64,000 nucleotides of DNA, from contig JACVRA010000088.1 of NCBI GenBank assembly GCA_019828545.1, positions 1-64,000 of the forward strand, in the 5' to 3' direction. Origin of the DNA: Paracamarosporium sp. OC-R06-R3. Lineage: Eukaryota > Ascomycota > Dothideomycetes > Pleosporales > Didymosphaeriaceae. Position 1 is the stretch's first letter. Each line of letters opens with the position of its first letter. Under the pieces are notes generated by a model. It was given only the letters and a program-made list of their open reading frames with translations. It was not told the origin of the DNA and did no database searches. Below are positions 34,803 to 47,600 of this stretch, in pieces. The translations under genes and the position numbers were made by a program.

Positions 34803-36749
34803 TCACAGATTTCGTATTAGTAAAATGAGAGCTTTGTTACCACGTTCATCGTTACGCAATGATATCACCAGTTGTCTCACTGCTTTGCGGATGTTCTCGT
34901 CTCTTTCTTCATTCGCCTCATCCTCAGCCCCTAGCTCGTATTCTCCTGAGCTGTCAACATCTTCTTCGTCGGATTCTTCATCTTCGTCTTCGCTGGGTTC
35001 TTCCAAGCTCCCGGCACTGTCGTCATCATCGTCTTGATCTAAACAAGCTTCCAACGTGTTCGCGCGTCGAAGTGCGAAATTGGGTCGGATAGATGAGCTT
35101 GACGGATCCGAACGGCCTTTCTGCACTGGTTGGCCGCCAAATAGACCCGCCTTGTGCCGATTGGATTCCATACCTCCAAATACACTGCTCGCCTTCGAAT
35201 GGTTGGGTTCCGTAGTGCCAAATATACCTCCTGTCTTAGAATGATTGGGTTCGACACCCCCAAATACAGATCTCGCCTTCGAGTGATTGGATTCCATAGG
35301 TCTAAGTGGAACTCTTGCCTTTGAGTGGTTGGGCTTCACAGTTTGGCCGTCAGATAATTTTACCGTCTTCGGACGATTATCTTCCATTTCGCGTACTTCA
35401 TCGATTGATCGCTTCCACTGGCCAATACAACCAGAGAGCCATGGTCGTAAATGGTTCATCGCCCAAAAATGAAGATTCTCAATGATCACGCACAGCTTGA
35501 TATTGTCTAGAACGTTAAGCAAGCTGCCTCTCCAGATACAACGCATTTTCTGCCAAGGTCAGCACATGCAGTAGGACGGCAGTCCGACCGTTCGATCTTA
35601 CATATCTGTAGCGACCCTTTCTAATCGCAGTCACATAGGCGATCCAAACTTTGACATTGGGCCCCGTGAATGTCATGCTCACCACAGGACGAATCTCGCT
35701 CAGAACCGGGGACGACCGGCCACCAGCAGCAGCGTTAGCGAAAAAGGTCAAGCAGACAGCTGCTGCATTGGCAGCCTGGCAATGGAGGTAATCCTCGTAG
35801 CTCGTGCCGATGTGGCCCTGATGTTTACACTCACAAACAAACCACGGGAAACAGGTTCGATCTTTCACAGACTCTGCGCTGTAGAATTTTTTACAAGGAC
35901 TCGAAATGAAGCCGAACGGTCGATCCGGATGTTTGGCTGCCATGGGGGTGTATTTTTCATAAAGCCAATTAAGACGTGTCATGCCGAAGTTTTCGATATA
36001 ATCGTCTCCGTTCAAAGGCCCGCACTCAGTTTCACCTTGCAGATACGCATGAAAGCTGAGGAATAGATCTGGTTTGGGTGCCTTCAACTTGAACGATGTC
36101 TTTTGACTGTAGAGCCGGAGAGTATCTCTGCCAAACTCCCATAAGTGGTCAGAATCCCTATAAAATCATCGTCAGTGTGTAGTTCCATGCCAAGAAATGT
36201 CATTGTTCGTACATTCTGAATCGCTTGATCACGTCGGCAGCCTTTCGCGGGAATCCATTGCTTTTGGCTCCGGGGTCGTTCTTTAGACGTTTAAATATCA
36301 CACCTTTGATTAGGCTAGCCCAGATGTCCTCGTCTTCTGATTCTATGGCTCTTGCTTCTCTCGTGATCTCCCATGCTAAGCCGAAATTCTCTTCGCAGCG
36401 TGGGAAGTCGTAGCAATTGTCATATTCTCGTATCGAATCAGGATGCGCACTCGGCCGTTTTCTAGGTATCATCACGCGTACTTTCTCTCTTTCGGACACT
36501 TGGTCTGCATCAAATTCATATAGTTCTTTCTATTTTCGTAGCACGATGCGTCAGTACGTAATACGAGTCAAGATACAAAGGCCAACTCACCCAATGCTCA
36601 CGGGCAATGATATGCTTGAAGTCAAGCAGGAATTGCGCGAGCACGCTAGCTTGGGGACACTCTTTCAATAACGCCTCGGGTTTAATGAGTTCTTCATGAT
36701 ACGTTATGCCAGCGGACTCCAGCGCACTTCGATTAAGAACACGAGGCAT
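34803..36749 (-). CDS. Fungal protein with nuclease-like E-C-K motif and PNHSKA tandem repeats, four exons
   Basis: Exons are 36749-36591, 36529-36213, 36157-35602 and 35549-34803, all phases consistent, giving 592 residues. The N-terminal half has MPRVLNRSALESAGITYHEE, YDNCYDFPRCEENFGLAWEI and KAPKPDLFLSFHAYLQG. Then FPWFVCECKHQGHIGTSYED has the E-x-K arrangement seen in PD-(D/E)XK-like domains of large fungal families (DUF7924-like). VWIAYVTAIRKGRYRYKMRC spans the last splice. After residue about 390 there are at least five degenerate repeats of PNHSKA plus FGG at 15-17-residue spacing. The C-terminus is very acidic (DEDEESDEEDVDSSGEYELG) and ends in a basic helix. The nuclease assignment is an inference from motif shape; catalytic activity is unproven. 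Confidence 0.75.
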
Positions 36750-37319
36750 TTTTTCTGTGTCGGCGAAGGAGATAACTTTCTTAAAGGTTTGTTGTTACGA
36801 AAGACAGGGCACGGTGGAACAGTAATTGTAAATGCAAGTGAAGCACGCATCGCGTTCTATACACATTGCCTTGTAACTGTGCCGCAATAATCTTACAAGA
36901 CTCGTTTGAAGAATTCCGGGAATAACTCAACAGAAGCTAAGCTCACCAAGGGATTCGGTGCCTCATTGGTTGGTTCTATAAAGATGCGGCAGGACGCCCG
37001 CCTTCTGATGATAGTGCGATGCAGCCACCTAACGATGCCCCAAAAACAGGAGGTCGGTTCGTACTCTGAGACCGACCTGCAGGTGTGCCGCTGCGGGAGG
37101 ATTCAGATCCCGACACATTTTCGCCCCATCTCATATCTCTTCCTGAGCACTGGCAAATCATGGCTCATCGAGCAAAGTGTAAAACACTCTAAAGCGATTC
37201 AGATTCATAGCAAATTCAACAGGATGGAGAAAGACAAGTCGTTTCAAACAAGTCTCGCAGGGTTGCGAGAGACAACTGGTAGGTTGTCCACGGTTGGTTT
37301 GGCCCCCACCTGCATGCAT
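36750..37319. other. Intergenic, unsupported frames only
   Basis: A plus-strand frame at 36906-37397 has no recognisable motif and overlaps decayed sequence. It could include more of the FAD-oxidase relic that is legible from about 37320 on. Confidence 0.35.
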
Positions 37320-37615
37320 CTAGACGCTGCCGACGGTTCTCTCATGTCCATTCTCCCCCTAAACTGGTGGAAAACAAATCAGACGATGACCTTGTGATCC
37401 AAACCTTCAGGAAAGTCATAGAGCAGATCGATAAGGATGCTGCTGAATGAGGTAGGTGTGTACCATACAGGTACATGAATTATGTGTATAGTTTTCAGGA
37501 TCCGATTGGGTCGAATGAAGAGGTGGAGGTTGAGATGCTACGTAATGTGACTGGGAGGTATGGTGAGGAGGGGTTCTTTCAGAAAGGAGTTCCGGGGGAG
37601 TTTAAGCTGTTTTGA
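37320..37615 (+). pseudogene. C-terminal relic of a FAD-linked oxidoreductase (BBE-type)
   Basis: The last part, 37367-37615, reads in one frame as VENKSDDDLVIQTFRKVIEQ, a TGA stop, then VPYRYMNYVYSFQDPIGSNE and EEGFFQKGVPGEFKLF before TGA. This is the characteristic berberine-bridge-like C-terminus of fungal FAD-dependent oxidases (YxNY..QDPIxSYG..FQxxVPGGFKL). Just upstream, LDAADGSLMSILPLNW fits the preceding strand but in another frame, so there is a frameshift as well as a stop. The FAD-binding N-terminal domain is not visible. It is a gene fragment, probably left by deletion. Confidence 0.75.
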
Positions 37616-38409
37616 GCGGCTAATGGGAATGCAACATATATGGGTATATCTGAGCCTGCATATATGGTTTGGTGTTTGAGGAGTGTCTGCATGCGTGCAT
37701 GTGGCTGTACTGTGTAGACAGACCATACATTTTCTTTCCGTTCGGGTAGTTTGCTTCGCACTTATAGTCAACAAATAGCTATGAAAACCAGGTAGCATTA
37801 ATAATCTAGGTTCGATTCCAGCTACAAATGTCGCTCGTAGAACTCTGGTAACGTTAGTTCCCGCATCTTGCGTAGTTGAGAGGCTTTTTTCTGGTTGAGG
37901 ATACTAGTTTCATTGTTGTACATTAATTTAACATAACTGTGCTTTATCGACAGGACAAGGACTGCGTTGCTATAGTAGACTGATTATGATGCAGCGCTGA
38001 GAAGTACTTGCGTAGAAGCTGGTGATGGTCCAAGATTTAATGCTATCGCAGCAGCTTCGTTTGACAAGTACGTAAATGCTCACTTCATGGTTCATTGCAC
38101 GTCTTTTGATGATTTTGAAGATTCCCATATTTGTCTCTCTGGAATTGATCAAAAGCTGTGAAAACGACAGGAAGTCTGTTGTGCTTGACTAATCTAAATC
38201 TTCGAAGACTCCACAAGACCGATGGCAAACTTTCTTGGCGCTGCCATGTCGAGAACATGAGATCGTTCATTCAAAACAATAAAGAGCTTTTAGTAGTTAG
38301 GAAAACAACAAAGTAATAAAGTAGGAAATGCTTGTCTAAACACTGCGGTTGGAGTATTCGTCGATCTCTATGGCAGGTGCATACGGTGGCCACAGACTAC
38401 AAGCCGAAC
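37616..38409. other. AT-rich intergenic stretch
   Basis: No gene recognised. AT content is high relative to flanks. Confidence 0.4.
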
Positions 38410-41400
38410 TCATTCGCCACCCCGTTTCCTACAGCCATTCTCACAAGTAAAACACGTTTCCAAATCTCTAGACCTTGGAAGCCTCGGTTCCCCATATTGC
38501 TCTAGCGTCGCTAAATCCATCGACTCGACGATGGCTTCAGTTACTTCGCAATCTTCCAAGCCATACTTCTCTTTCTTCCATTTTTGGATCGTATCAGCTA
38601 GTACGTGATGACCGTGTACCCATGCACGATATACGGTCCTCCTATAGTTGACGTTGTTGCGACCATGAATATCGGCTCCTGCTTCCAACAGGAAACAAGC
38701 CATGTCTAAGCGACCATTTTCTGCTGCTCCCTCGACAGCAGAGCGTCCTTCCCAAGAACAAGGCGGTGCATTGATGTCTGCTCCAGCCTGGAGTAACATC
38801 CCGGCTAACTCGAAATTTCCTAATATAGAAGCGAACTGCAATGCTGTCGCACCGTTTTGTGAGACAGGCGCATCGTTTACGTTCGCGCCATTATCAAGCA
38901 GCAATCTGACTAGGTCGGTATCACTGTGACTCGTCGCACATTGTAAAGGTGAGTGGTATGCCGTGACATTGTTCTGCCGTTCGTCTGGAATGTTTGGGTC
39001 TGCCCCTTCAGCGAGGAGCCATCGCACTATGTCGTATCGCTTGAATAGTAGTGCAAGCTGAACCGATGAAAGAATTTCAATCTGTTTCCTGGGAAAGGTA
39101 TAGCTAAATGGATTAAGACCACTGTACTCCACATTGCTAACCTTTCCATCCCTCATTAACATCTTAGCGAATCCCATGTGGCCATGTCTGATGGCCTCTC
39201 CATAGGCATGTGCAAAACGATCGGAAGTGCTGAAGTCGTGCATTCCATGCGGTTGAGCTCGATAATACTCCCAGAAGACGGCCATAGCATTGAGGCACTT
39301 GTTGTCTAAAGCATAACCAAGTGGACTAATATCGCTTCGGCAGTTGCTCTCTGGCCAATATCCAGCTTCAAGGAACAAGGTAATCAGGTTCGTCTGATCG
39401 AGTTCAGTTGCTAGGAGAAACCCAGATCGCACCGTATCACAAGGCAAACTCTTAATCAGTCTCTGGGTCCAATACTCGTCTTGTTTCCGGATCGTGCTAA
39501 AAAAGAACTCTTCTTGATCAACGTAGCTCTCAGGAAAAGTGCCATCATAAATGTGTCGGATCACAAAATCCCAATCGAATTCCTTTACCATCTTGGCAAA
39601 AACTCTTCTTGTCAACCAATATTTTCGCTGGTCAGACGATGCTATCTTCAACAGCTTGCGAAATAGCTCTTCACCTACACTGATTGCATTGTACAGTGGA
39701 TTCCACAGTTGCTCAAAATTGTACGGGCATTCTATCCTATTCGAATTGTGAACGTCTCCAAAAAGAACTCTCGAGGCATCTGTGCGTGAATTGTTCTCCG
39801 GTGCCACGGTGTTTCCTGGAATTTCAGCCCTGTTTGGGGAACTCATCCCAGTGAAAAGTTCGCTATGCCAGGTTTCATGGCACCGAACGTCCTCTGGCTC
39901 GGGATAACCTCGTGGATAGGTGTTCCATGTGGTCGAATTGGTTATATAACCTTCTGACGAAATTTTTGAAACTCCGTTTTCGACCCTGCAAGTACAATAC
40001 TGCCGGGCGTATGACGAGTGAGGTAGTTTTGCACCAACAGCAAGCAAAGAGTCGAAAATCTCTTTATTGCCTCGTTGCAAAGAGAGTTGAAGAGCGTCGG
40101 ACAGAGGAAGATCTAAATCGATTTTTGTGTTATAATCATTATGGCGACAACATAATCGTATTCTTCTTGGGCTCGTCAGATTCGGGTTAGCACCTTCTTT
40201 CAGAAGTGTTCTAACGAGGGAGGCGTCTCTAAAAGTCATCCAAGCGGCAATCTGAATTGGATATGCTGCACCAGGTTGATTTGGATTTGCGCCATTTTCC
40301 AATAAAAGATGAGTGAGCTCCAGTGCCAAAGAAGGCAGCAAAGGGCACATAGCTGCAGCATGTATAGGTGTTATCTCCATGTTGCCGTACTCTAAAATAG
40401 ACATGAAATCATCCTCGAGGATAAAATCTCTTATTATGTCCAAGTGATCATCGAATTTGTGATCTTCATTCTTTCCTGGTCTGGTCGGAAAAGTGTCTAT
40501 GCGTGCGCCCGCCTGGAGCAGATACTTGGTCAACTCAATATTACCGCATAATACCGCATAAGTCAATGGACTACCTCTTCCCGCTTCATCAACTACTTTG
40601 ATATCGAAGCCGTTGGTCCGAAGGTAGTCCATGACGGTGATGATCGAATCGGAGCTTGCGCTACCATTCTCGCTGTAATTGTAGCTTTCCATCCCACTAG
40701 ACGCAGCTGCCTCGTAGAGAAGCCATGGCACCTGCCTTAATTCTTTGAATGTCTCATAATGCAGCGTGGCCATCAACTTCAATGCCTTGACGCTTCCTTT
40801 GAGAGCGGCTGTGACGAAACAACCAACCAAAGCATTCTGAATGTCGTCTTGTGATTTCATAAAATAACGAAGAAGGAGGCGTTCTACAATTATATTGCTG
40901 CGGTTTCCAATAATTTCCATGGACGATGGTTCAAAGTTCCCAAAGTTTGCCCCATGGTCTAGCAGATTTGAGAGGACAGCATCGCTACATCCGGATATTG
41001 CACAATCAAGAGGAGATATCCTATCGTTGGTTTGAGAATTGACGTCAGCTCCGTATTCCAGAAACAATTCAATTAGGGCGTCGTTTTCTCTCTTACACGC
41101 TTCAATGAGAGGAGACTTGCCGCCATGATCTTGGTAGTTGACGTCCGCTCCAGCTTCGAGGAGGAATTTGCATTGTTCTATATCTTCTTCTTGGCATGAT
41201 TGTAGAAGTAGTGATCTCCCAGCACTGTCAACGTAATTGGCATCGACTCCGGAAGAAAGAAGGATCTTCAACAGAGTTGGATTATACACCGCTCCAGATG
41301 TCCAGTACAGGAGCTTTTCTACGAGAGCTTTGATAGATGTACAATTCATTGAAAGTAAACGGCTGAGAAATTTGAGGTTCCGCTGGTCCTTGACAAATTT

Positions 41401-42283
41401 TGCTATTGTACTTCGCAGATATATGCTATCGTGATTATTGGAAACTAACCCAACAATGGAATTCAGCATTTCCAATTGCGTGCATTTGATAGCGAGATTG
41501 GAGCTATTGTCATCACTACGTCTGGATGTAGGGCTCGAAGTGATGGGTAGGTGTCTTTCTCGATTCCTCAATAGGGTAGCTGAATTCTCTATTCGCATGT
41601 TGTCGCTAAAACCGAAAGACATGTGTTCTATGTTGACCACTGTGAATGGAAGGCGATCTCCACGGTAGGAGCCAAGCATGTCATCTAGCCTCTTAGGAAG
41701 CTGCTGCCAGGGGAGCTTTACCATGAAGTGGTAGGGAAAGTTCATATTCTGTTGAACGGAGTCGAATTGGGGGGACTCTCCGCGAGGTGTGTATACTTCG
41801 ACTCCTGGTGGGGTTGTGGCCTCAACCTCTGTCTGCTTGTTAGATTATGTGCCTAGAAAACCAAAGCCTGTTTGGCATACCCGGAGCGTAGCGTTGCAGT
41901 GCAGTCTGGTAAGTGTGTTCTTTGCTTTGCTTATCAATTCTTGACTGTGGAACCTGGAAACCACGGACTGTGACAGCCGACGACTTCCCTTGCTCCTTAC
42001 GTTGCTGAATTTGCTGGGAGATGTATTTCCACTCCGATTGCTTGACATTTTTAGAGGCTCCGTCTTCCCATTTTTTCAGATATCGATGGTATTGTCCTTT
42101 GCTGGTTGCGAGTCAGCGTGGGCGTGAAGTTGTATTGCCAGTTTCGTGGATTACACACCTTCTCGTGAATCCTTTTCTATTCATGATTTCTATCACTTCG
42201 AGAAGCTTGTGCCGCTTACGAAGCCTGATAATCTCGTCCTTTTTCGCCTCCCATGCATCATCTTCAGCCTTACGCTTCCCCAT
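38410..42283 (-). CDS. Clr5-domain ankyrin-repeat protein, three exons
   Basis: Exons are 42283-42159, 42101-41881 and 41828-38410, phases consistent, giving 1254 residues. The N-terminus (MGKRKAEDDAWEAKKDEIIR, then LLEVIEIMNRKGFTR and SKGQYHRYLKKWE across the first intron) has the W...L....LxEVxxxM...F..S..QY...LKKW pattern of the Clr5 domain, a putative DNA-binding module of fungal proteins. Ankyrin repeats appear in an N-terminal block (residues about 293-420; KFLLEAGADVNYQDHGGKSP is a typical unit), scattered middle units, and a C-terminal block (about 1070-1200; LVRLLLDNGANVND, LAGMLLQAGADINAP). The C-terminus has Cys pairs (TCFTCENGCRKRGG). Such proteins are common, variable accessory genes in Pezizomycotina; proposed roles include self/non-self or regulatory recognition, which is inference. 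Confidence 0.88.
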
Positions 42284-42986
42284 GATTGGACCTTTCGTTG
42301 TTTTGGGGGTGAGGAACGCGACTAATCAGGCGATGCTGGTGTACTGATGACCGATAGAACTGTGAATGAGCTCTTGATAATATTCGATTGCAGAGAAATT
42401 CGACAGCACAAGGACGGGAGGTGGGCAGAGAAGGCTGACACAGCAGGCCGCAGCCATTCCAGGGGTCCGAATAAGCGACGGAGATTCTATGACAATGATT
42501 GGATGTTGCTAGAATCGATGTTTCACACAACTCCTATACCACGCTGTGAGGCTGAGCAAGTCTACCTGTGATTGGTCAGAGCTGGAGTGTGCATTTTCAA
42601 GATAAACGTGATTGGCTCACACCAAAATCTACATTCAGGACCAATATTCCTGCCAGCGGCTCGACCTGAACCCTGCTTTTAGGGTAGTGAGCGATTGGTG
42701 TATGCTGGATTTCGCATACAGAACCGGTCACAGTGCCATCACCAGCGAGCTCATTTGCTTCTACCAAAATCTCTCTCCGGTGGTAGTGTGTGGCAGTGGT
42801 TGTTGTGCCACCTCAGTAACTCATGACCCTCCTCACATCTGTATGTAAAGCTTCTTGTTCTGATAGAGAATTGCGTTCACTCTCATTCCACACACACCCC
42901 GTTGCCCTCACCGCAAGGTATCACCAATTGGACAACATTACCTCATTACAGATCAACCGAAATCACCGAACTCTTTCTCAAACGAG
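42284..42986. other. Divergent intergenic region
   Basis: Lies between the ankyrin-protein start (minus) and a small membrane-protein gene (plus). Probably holds both promoters; no specific element identified. Confidence 0.4.
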
Positions 42987-43274
42987 ATGTCGTTGACCAC
43001 AGCAAGCATCGTCGGCATCGTCGCGCTTTTTGTTGCCATCCCACCAACGGCATGGGCTATGTACCAGTTCCGTCAACATCGCCAACGCCGTCAACGAAGT
43101 ATGTACATCACTGTGGATTCCTGGGAGATGCTAATATGTTTGCAAGACGTCTTACCCATCTGTACACCTGAGGGTTACTATCTCGGTACCTTGAACTTCG
43201 AGGCTAATGCCGTCCGGTTCGAACGCGGTACGCGCACTGAAACGCCCGCAACAAACGTTCTTGGCTGGCATTAG
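42987..43274 (+). CDS. Small single-pass membrane protein, hypothetical, with a retainable 48-base intron
   Basis: ATG at 42987 opens MSLTTASIVGIVALFVAIPP, a hydrophobic segment followed by AWAMYQFRQHRQRRQR, a basic stop-transfer region. An intron 43099-43146 is well formed: GTATGT donor, GCTAAT branch site and GCAAG acceptor. Spliced (42987-43098 plus 43147-43274) the product is 79 residues; the intron is 48 bases without a stop, so retention gives 95 residues in the same frame. The rest (TPEGYYLGTLNFEANAVRFE) is unrecognised. The N-terminal architecture is common among small fungal proteins of unknown role. Probably a real gene. Confidence 0.55.
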   Translation: MSLTTASIVGIVALFVAIPPTAWAMYQFRQHRQRRQRSMYITVDSWEMLICLQDVLPICTPEGYYLGTLNFEANAVRFERGTRTETPATNVLGWH

Positions 43275-44623
43275 TAGTCACCTGAGGTGAGTCTCTGTGC
43301 CTACACGTTCGTTACCCGAGACTGATCCAAGGGATTCTTAGAGACGACGTTACGCTTAGCAACTCCAACGAGTCGTTGAACGGAGGATACAGAGGTTAGA
43401 CTCTAGCGTTGGAGGATATAGACACTTGGGTATAGGAGGTTGAATGATGGCTGCCGCGTGTGATGGCTCGCTCTGTTACGGCTGCACGTACGGTTAGGAA
43501 GCCAGCCTTGTGGCTAGTACTTTGTACTTTTCCATTGAATGATGCAGCCTGATGTTGTTCGCGATGCGGATTCCTTGTGCTTTAAGAGATAGTGAGGTGA
43601 GGTCTTATTGTTAAGTCTACACCTTCGATCTTGTGCATACGAAGGGTCACCGGCTCTTCAGTCAATACCCTGCGCCGTGTTTTAGCGTTAGCACCGAGCC
43701 CGTGTGGGCTGCGCGGTGTTTTATAGCGATATTATACGAAATCATCATCCCATCCCGATGGTGTTCGGAACGCTCGTCTCAAATATTTCGTACAGCCACT
43801 AACGCTTCGCTATGCAGAACGAATCAGAGACGCGGCATGCTACGGACTAGCGAGTGGATGTTGGGCCAGCTGTCGGACCTCGGCGGGTCGGCCCCCGAGC
43901 TACGAACTAGCGTGTCACCAACGTGTACGATGCTGTACGATACTGCCACTGATAGCCTTCTCGTCCGCGCAAAACGTGCAAAGGAATGTGTTTCGTGATA
44001 ATTCTCTCCATGAATACACGCACATTATAATTCCGCACCACTCCTAAATTCACCGATTGCTATCTCCTCCTTCCGGCAAACATCGCATCCTTCATACCCT
44101 GCCCCATCATCTCCTCTCACAAGGCTGCCCACTGTGACCTAGCAAAACCCAGGTTCACGATTCTGGAAATGCAATAGTGACATCTTCCAATCTTGGGGAT
44201 CCAAATTGTTGCGAATTTAAACTAATGTGTCGAGGATAAAAATTGCGACGATAGACCAAACATCGTCGCTGAATAGCTTCGTCTACATACGACAAGGGTG
44301 CCTGTACTGAATCATCATATCTTTGGCCTCTCCATGAGTCTGTGAGGTTCTCTCTCTTTGTAATTCCTGAACTGATGCTGAACCATTTAAAAATTAATCT
44401 CGCATAAAGTACAAGTCACTCATTGTTACAACCAGGCGACAAGCACTAAAAATCAGAATCATCGCGATGGCAAGGGTGGGTTTCGCACTGATCTAAGGTC
44501 CTCAAGACAGATGGTGTAGCATTCAATGGATCCTCCTTCGGATAATAACCGTGGTACCGATTGAGTAACATGGGGTCGTAGGTCTCAACAATCTCAAGGC
44601 AAATGCCAAGCCTGTGTTAGCAC
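43275..44623. other. Intergenic, no gene recognised
   Basis: Short frames only. TGTTACGGCT at about 43475 looks like the start of a fungal LTR but no matching end was found. Confidence 0.4.
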
Positions 44624-47600
44624 GTGACGTCGTCATCGTATGCTCACTTATTTAACTCATCTCATATGCTTTGCGTTTGTTTCCATACAGTAACCACCAA
44701 AATAATTAGCATCGTCAAGTTAGAGCTCCTTGAGTTACTAAACAAGATAGCCTCCGAGCATAGCATCACGCATCTCGAAGTCAACGATCTAACCCTCGCA
44801 GAGTTCGTCATCGTTCAGCGAGTCGAGTCCAATACACTCAGCTCCTTCAAACAGAAATTCATCAAAGTGGGTGGCATTACTTTCCCTTTCAACTTTATCA
44901 AGAGCATCGATCACTCTGTTCGAATGATGCATCCGTCCACGAAAACGAAGACAACTTTCACGGATCGGCGATCCGACAAACAGCCTTTTGTTGAGAAGAA
45001 CGTCCGTATCTTCCCCGAACTTGCACTGGAATTTGAAAACCTTACTGATGATGTTATTGAATCATTAGAGGCCCTAGAGCCATCGAGTCGCAGCAAATCC
45101 GGATCACACAAACGGCACCACAATCGAATTCAAAGTCGACATCGAAATCGGAGCCCATTAAGGGAGCAAAAACGACACCCCAGGTATGGTCGAAGCGACC
45201 AAGACAAATATAATGGACGTCGAGAGGCCCGGCAGCGACGTTCTCGACAGGGTGGCCATAAAGATATTCAGCGGCGAAACAATACTCAACAGCGGCCCTT
45301 TCCACCGGATAGGAACGCAAATTCACACAAGAAGGGGAAAAAAAGGACCTTGTCACCAGAAAGGTGGGAAGTCTCTCAGTTTACTGAATCTGGACTTGCA
45401 AAACTTTCAGACGACCCCGAGTTGAGCAAGGAATACGACACGACACTAGGGGTTGATGGTGGGGCGAATCTGGACGAAGATGTAGACATTGAGGTCAGAT
45501 ACGAAGAGCCACCATTTCTAACTGGCCAAAAGAAGAAATCCCTCGAACTGTCACCTATTCGAGTCATCAAGGCACCTGAAGGGTCAATGAACCGTGCAGC
45601 CATGTCCGGTTCTGCGCTAGCAAAGGACAGGAAAGAGCTGCAACAACAAGAAGCTGATGTGGCCGCTAACCGCCCAGCAAAGGCTGGTCTTCCTCAGCGG
45701 AGTGACTCGATAGCGGATCTAGGCAAGGAAAAGTTCGCGGATCCAAGACGCGCCAAAGTCAACTCCACAAATGGTGAACGCGTCCCAGAGCGGGAGCTGG
45801 CAGTCAAGCCGAAAGATCGGTCATTGAGAAGAAGGGTCAACATGTCGATCAAGGAGCAAAGAACTTCCCTTCCTGTATTTGCCTTGCGAGACCAGTTGAT
45901 TGCTGCCGTACACCAGCACCAAATTCTTGTCATGGTCGGCGAGACCGGGTCTGGCAAAACAGATCACACAGTATCTGGCCGAAGCAGGGCTTACAAGAAA
46001 TGGGATGATTGGATGTACGCAGCCTCGCCGGGTAGCTGCTTTGTCAGTTGCCAAACGCGTTGCAGAAGAGGTTGGATGTGTGCTAGGCGAGGAGGTAGGT
46101 TACTCCATCCGGTTCGACGACCGCACCAGTCTAGCGACTAAAATCAAGTACATGACGGACGGCATGCTCCAGTGTGAGATCCTCCAGGACCCTGAACTAA
46201 AAAGATATTCTGTTATCATGCTCGACGAAGCCCACGAACGGACTACTGCTACAGATATCCTGATGGCGCTTCTAAAAAAGGCGTTAAAGAAACGGCCAGA
46301 ACTGAGGGTAATTGTAACATCTGCGACGCTTGACGCGGAAAAATTCTCAACATACTACAATAACGCCCCAATATTATCGATTCCAGGCCGCGCGTACCCC
46401 GTCGACATCTTCTATTCACGGGAACCGGAGCCAGACTATCTAGACGCCGCTTTGCTAACGGCTCTACAAATTCATCTGACTGAGCCAACTGGCGATATCC
46501 TTCTATTCTTAACGGGAGAAGAAGAAATCGTTACAGCCTGCCAAATCTTACACGAACGTATGCAGGCTTTAGGTCCGAGCGTTCCAGAGCTCCTCATACT
46601 CCCCGCCTATTCGGCCTTGCTTAGCGAAGAACAGAGCCGCATCTTCGAGCCAGCACCCAGCCGGAAAGTCGTCGTTGCCACTAATATCGCAGAAACGTCC
46701 ATCACCATCGACAACATATACTACGTTGTCGACCCTGGTTTCGTAAAACAAAAGGCGTATGACTCTAAGCTTGGCATGGACTCGCTCATCATTACCCCTA
46801 TCTCACAAGCCCAGGCCAATCAAAGAGCAGGCCGTGCAGGCCGAACTGGCCCAGGTAAATGCTATAGACTATATACAGAGGCTGCGTATCAGTCTGAGAT
46901 GCAGCCTACAACAATTTCGGACATCCAACGTCAAAACATCGCTACGGCGATCCTGATGCTGAAGGCAATGGGCATTGACGATATTCTGAACTTTGACTTC
47001 ATGGACCCTCCGCCTGTCAATGCAACGTTGAGTGCTCTAGAGGAGCTCTACGCTCTAGGTGCCCTAGATGAAGAAGGTCTCCTGACGCTGCTTGGTCGTA
47101 GGATGACTAACTTTCCTATAGATCCGCGGCTTGCTAGAGTAGTCCTTGCAGCGGTGGAATTAGGTTGTTCGGACGAGATACTGACGATTGTGGCCGTGCT
47201 GGATGGAGCTAATATCTTCCACCGACCAAAGGAAAAACAAACTCAAGCCGATCAGAAGAAGGCTAAGTTCCAGGATGCCAATGGAGATCATCTTACGCTA
47301 CTAAATGTATACCGCTCGTGGAAGCAGAATGGCTATTCCAGTGAGTGGTGTGTCAAGAACTTTATCCGACCGGAATCGATGAGACAGGCGAGATCCATTC
47401 GAGAACAGCTCGTCAATATCATGAACAAATACCACTACCCGATCATATCCTGTGGGAAGGAAACGCAAAAGGTTCGACGGGCACTATGCGCCGGCTTCTT
47501 CCGCAACACAGCACGGAGAGATAGCGCTGGAGCCGGTTACCAGACCCTTGTCGAGAACACTGCAGTCTACGTGCATCCTTCATCGGTATTATACAATACA

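Noticed and set aside
37800..37825. GGTTCGATTCC, a tRNA B-box-like string
   Set aside because: No A box, anticodon stem or acceptor pairing could be found in the 90 bases around it.
43471..43640. Possible solo LTR starting TGTTACGGCT
   Set aside because: No complementary terminus (AGCCGTAACA or similar) nor target duplication was found nearby.
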